Made by a program: the position numbers and the translations under genes
Assembly: GCA_948505485.1 (NCBI GenBank)
Contig: CAOPQH010000041.1
Span: forward strand, 5,350 to 12,197
Direction: 5' to 3'
Length of the DNA stretch: 6,848 nt
Source of the DNA: an uncultured Clostridia bacterium
GTDB lineage: Bacteria; Bacillota; Clostridia; TANB77; CAG-508
Notes under the pieces: model-generated
Seen by the model: the letters and a program-made list of their open reading frames with translations, nothing else
Databases searched by the model: none
What the model was told of the DNA's origin: nothing
In this document: in pieces, positions 5,538 through 6,848 of the stretch
How positions within the stretch are numbered: the first letter of the stretch is position 1
How the letters are laid out: every line of letters starts with the position of its first letter

Positions 5538-6239
5538 ATGATTACAGCACTTTGTATTGCGGGAATTATGGACTTTATTAACTTTTTGAAATTGTCCGTA
5601 TTTACTGTTGGATATATACAAGGAAGCAATTTGTTTCCAGAACCTTTAAGTACAGAAGAAGAAAAACAATGTTTAGAAAAAATGAAAAATGGAGATGATG
5701 AAGCTAGAAATTTATTAATAGAACGAAATTTAAGATTAGTAGCACATGTTACTAAAAAATATGTAAATACAAATGTTGAACAAGATGATCTAATTTCTAT
5801 AGGTACAATTGGATTAATAAAGGGTATAAATAGTTTTAATCTTGAAAAAGGTGCAAGACTTTCTACATATGTTTCAAGATGTATAGATAATGAAATTCTA
5901 ATGCATTTAAGAGCTACAAAAAAATTAAATTCAGAAGTATATTTAAATGAAACAATAGGTAAAGATAAAGATGATAATATTGTAACTTTGCAAGAGGTAT
6001 TAGAGAATGATGAGAGAAGCATTGAAGACGAAGTAGATTTAAAAATTAAAATAAAACAGTTGTATGAAAAGATGAAAGAAATACTAAAAGATAGAGAAAA
6101 AACTATTATAGAATTAAGATTTGGGCTAGATGGTCATAAACCTAAAACACAAAATGAAATTGCTAAAATGATGGGAATATCACGTAGTTATGTATCGGAA
6201 CGTGGTTATGACAAAAGAAAAAATAATTCCATAAATTAA
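5538..6239 (+). CDS. sigK: RNA polymerase sigma-K (pro-sigma-K), 3' end altered or interrupted
   Basis: A 233-residue late mother-cell sporulation sigma factor. Residues 1-25 form a hydrophobic pro-sequence (IAGIMDFINFLKLSVFTV) of the kind removed by SpoIVFB. The mature protein probably begins near Tyr26 (GYIQGSNLFPEPLS). Region 2 shows RNLRLVAHVTKKY, DLISIGTIGLIKGINSF and ARLSTYVSRCIDNEILMHLR. KDREKTIIELRFGL and KTQNEIAKMMGISRSYVS (203-220) form region 4 with its DNA-binding helix. After Ser220 the family continues with RIEKRAL or similar. Here it reads ERGYDKRKNNSIN and stops, and neither other plus-strand frame restores the tail. The lost Arg/Lys-rich segment belongs to the -35-binding end, so this form may be inactive. 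A skin-like interruption of sigK, known from Bacillus and Clostridioides at other positions, would explain it. A natural variant or local sequence error are alternatives. Confidence 0.9.
   Translation: MITALCIAGIMDFINFLKLSVFTVGYIQGSNLFPEPLSTEEEKQCLEKMKNGDDEARNLLIERNLRLVAHVTKKYVNTNVEQDDLISIGTIGLIKGINSFNLEKGARLSTYVSRCIDNEILMHLRATKKLNSEVYLNETIGKDKDDNIVTLQEVLENDERSIEDEVDLKIKIKQLYEKMKEILKDREKTIIELRFGLDGHKPKTQNEIAKMMGISRSYVSERGYDKRKNNSIN
6183..6210 (+). repeat. 10-bp near-direct repeat at the sigK divergence point
   Basis: CGTAGTTATG (6183-6192) recurs as CGTGGTTATG (6201-6210), 18 bp apart and in the same codon phase. It brackets the codon (6198) where the SigK sequence leaves the family pattern. 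It could be a recombination core flank, the scar of a small duplication, or chance. Confidence 0.45.
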
Positions 6240-6248
6240 ATATTACAT

Positions 6249-6282
6249 AGAGATAGATGCTTTAATATAAGTGTCTATTTTT
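6249..6282 (+). terminator. Terminator-like hairpin downstream of sigK
   Basis: ATAGATGC (6253-6260) pairs with GTGTCTAT (6271-6278) using two G-U wobbles, around a 10-nt loop. Flanking A-U and G-U pairs extend the stem into TTTTT (6278-6282). Its G-C content is low, but it lies at the right distance (about 10 nt) after the sigK stop to end that transcript. Confidence 0.5.
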
Positions 6283-6339
6283 AATTCCAAATTATATAGG
6301 CAAATATTTAAATAAGCTTTAAAAAATTAATTATTAGAG

Positions 6340-6368
6340 TAGACAAAGTTAAAATAATATTGTAAAAT
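6340..6368 (+). promoter_or_regulatory. Promoter for the small-peptide (toxin) mRNA
   Basis: TAGACA (6340-6345), a 17-bp spacer and TAAAAT (6363-6368), each one base from consensus. The start would be near 6375, so the RNA begins with AUAGGAAAUU, almost the same leader as the opposing antisense RNA. Confidence 0.65.
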
Positions 6369-6406
6369 AATAAACATAGGAAATTGATAATTAGTGGAAC
6401 GGTTTT

Positions 6407-6449
6407 GCCACCCAATATTATACGATTCATCGTAGGAAAGGCGGGTGGT
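6407..6449 (+). promoter_or_regulatory. Leader stem-loop that can hide the toxin ribosome binding site
   Basis: GCCACCC (6407-6413) can pair with GGGTGGT (6443-6449), closing a domain with an inner hairpin (TACGA 6421-6425 with TCGTA 6430-6434). The ribosome binding sequence GGCGGGTGGTG before ATG 6454 lies inside the pairing. The same GCCA bases also take part in the 12-nt 5'-3' pairing, so alternative folds are possible, as in other type I toxin mRNAs. Confidence 0.65.
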
Positions 6450-6453
6450 GTTT

Positions 6454-6567
6454 ATGATTAAAGTGATACTATTTTTTGTAATATCATTGATGTTATCTTT
6501 AACATTAAATGTTGCCTTGATGTCAGTTCTGTATAAGAACTGGGTTGATAAGCAACTACATAAATAA
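6454..6567 (+). CDS. 37-residue membrane peptide, candidate type I toxin
   Basis: A short open frame with one predicted membrane span (residues ~4-26: VILFFVISLMLSLTLNVALM) and a polar, net basic tail (YKNWVDKQLHK). This is the usual build of type I toxins that insert into the cytoplasmic membrane. I do not recognise a named family. The start has a purine-rich GGCGGGTGGTG immediately upstream, within a stem. The case for it being real rests mostly on its setting: its own promoter (6340-6368), a structured leader, an opposing promoter (6662-6691) and a terminator for a short antisense RNA covering its 3' side. A holin-like or regulatory peptide is possible. Bacillus skin carries type I modules of this general kind (txpA/ratA), which is notable because this unit follows an altered sigK. 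Confidence 0.7.
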   Translation: MIKVILFFVISLMLSLTLNVALMSVLYKNWVDKQLHK

Positions 6568-6656
6568 AAAATAAACCATTCTACTTTTGACAGGGTAAAT
6601 GGTTTATTAAAAACATTCTCTGGCAAAACCGTATCTAACGGAATTGTCATTTCCTA
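6566..6656 (-). ncRNA. Candidate antisense RNA antitoxin (~90 nt)
   Basis: A transcript from the promoter at 6662-6691 would start near 6655, run across the 3' untranslated part of the peptide mRNA and end at the hairpin 6570-6608. Its 5' portion carries the same ACGGUUUUGCCA block as the toxin mRNA leader. It could therefore bind the complementary UGGCAAAACCGU at the mRNA 3' end and compete with the mRNA's own end-to-end pairing. Size and ends are inferred from promoter and terminator only. Confidence 0.6.
6570..6608 (-). terminator. Terminator of the antisense RNA
   Basis: An 11-bp perfect stem (AATAAACCATT 6570-6580 with AATGGTTTATT 6598-6608) and a 17-nt loop. On the minus strand it runs into a TTTTTTATTTATG tract. 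On the plus strand the flank is AAAAACATT, so it should not end the toxin mRNA. The stem begins 3 nt after the peptide's stop codon. Confidence 0.75.
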
Positions 6657-6661
6657 TTTTT

Positions 6662-6691
6662 ATTATACTCTAATTATAGTAATAAAGTCAA
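6662..6691 (-). promoter_or_regulatory. Consensus-like promoter for the antisense RNA
   Basis: On the minus strand, TTGACT (6686-6691) and a perfect TATAAT (6662-6667) are 18 bp apart. It faces the toxin promoter about 295 bp away and looks stronger, as expected when the antitoxin RNA must be in excess. Confidence 0.75.
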
Positions 6692-6722
6692 GAAAATATA
6701 AAAACTTATTTTTTAAAAATTA

Positions 6723-6750
6723 TTGACAGTAAATATAAAAATTTATTTAC
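6723..6750 (+). promoter_or_regulatory. Consensus -35 box followed by an operator-like dyad
   Basis: A perfect TTGACA (6723-6728) is followed at once by GTAAATA (6729-6735) and its inverted copy TATTTAC (6744-6750). A further GTAAATAT occurs at 6791-6798. No good -10 hexamer stands 16-18 bp on, so this may be a regulated promoter of a gene to the right of the window, or chance in AT-rich DNA. I see no gene in 6700-6848. Confidence 0.3.
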
Positions 6751-6848
6751 AAAACTATCATAAACACAAATTATAGAGCAGATGATTAATGTAAATATGA
6801 GTTAAATAATCTGGGGAAAAAATAAAAAAGATTTTAATAAAATATAGA

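Larger units (their letters stand above)
6371..6662. repeat. Imperfect terminal inverted repeats bounding the toxin-antitoxin-like unit
   Basis: ACGGTTTTGCCA (6399-6410) has a perfect 12-nt inverted partner at 6621-6632. Further out, 6371-6384 matches the complement of 6649-6662 in 13 of 14 positions, and the gap sequences between these blocks also resemble each other. In the full-length plus-strand RNA the 12-nt blocks can pair and bring the 5' and 3' ends together. No target-site duplication is evident outside. Confidence 0.8.

Noticed and set aside
6327..6650. Minus-strand open frame of 107 codons across the toxin-antitoxin-like unit
   Set aside because: Its ATG would lie only a few bases after the inferred antisense start with no ribosome binding site. 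It runs through a strong terminator hairpin and the structured leader of the other strand, and its translation resembles no protein family I know.
6371..6662. A simple MITE (non-coding transposon remnant)
   Set aside because: The inverted ends fit, but no target-site duplication is seen. The paired promoters, one-sided terminator and peptide frame are better explained by a toxin-antitoxin unit. It is not fully excluded.
1..6848. CRISPR array, tRNA or rRNA genes, transposase genes
   Set aside because: I found no regularly spaced repeats, no cloverleaf or rRNA-like stretches, and no transposase or recombinase motifs in any frame.

Overview
The window is AT-rich DNA. Its proteins point to a spore-forming, low-GC member of the Firmicutes, most likely a Clostridia relative. 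The evidence is a sigma-K gene with a hydrophobic pro-sequence, a YrrM/TrmR-type methyltransferase, a U32-family TrhP protein and a BipA/TypA GTPase. The order typA, O-methyltransferase, U32 protein, sigK is, as I recall it, a common clostridial arrangement. Here it is broken up by genes on the other strand.

Left part (1-1420): the 3' end of typA is followed by a small unrecognised gene whose 5' end looks frameshifted. A stop/start overlap (ATGA) then leads into a trmR-like tRNA methyltransferase. Middle (1428-3231): two minus-strand genes follow. One is a stand-alone, divergent RelA/SpoT synthetase-domain protein with its own consensus promoter, strong ribosome binding site and terminator hairpin. 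The other is a CmpB-type (PF06541) membrane protein. A long inverted repeat lies between them. Next (3294-4634): a plus-strand U32 peptidase-family gene of the TrhP type, with its own promoter. It ends in a compact two-way terminator shared with the convergent DUF368 gene (PopT-type undecaprenyl-phosphate transporter, minus strand).

Right part (5483-6848): sigK is read on the plus strand behind a sigma-E/K-like promoter. It keeps its pro-sequence and regions 2-4, but the conserved tail after SRSYVS is replaced by 13 unrelated residues, next to a 10-bp near-direct repeat. About 215 bp downstream lies what looks like an undescribed type I toxin-antitoxin module. It comprises a 37-residue single-membrane-span peptide, a structured leader that can hide its ribosome binding site, convergent consensus-like promoters, long inverted repeats at both ends, and a terminator for a short antisense RNA. 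Together these suggest that sigK may be split by a skin-like element whose left end is in view. No recombinase or 3' sigK fragment lies inside the window, so this remains a hypothesis.

Functional links: TrhP and TrmR are expected to act in sequence on the wobble uridine of tRNAs (U34 to ho5U34 to mo5U34). TypA is a ribosome-associated GTPase, the RelA-like protein belongs to the alarmone-synthetase superfamily, and DUF368 supports cell-wall lipid carrier recycling. SigK runs late mother-cell sporulation genes.
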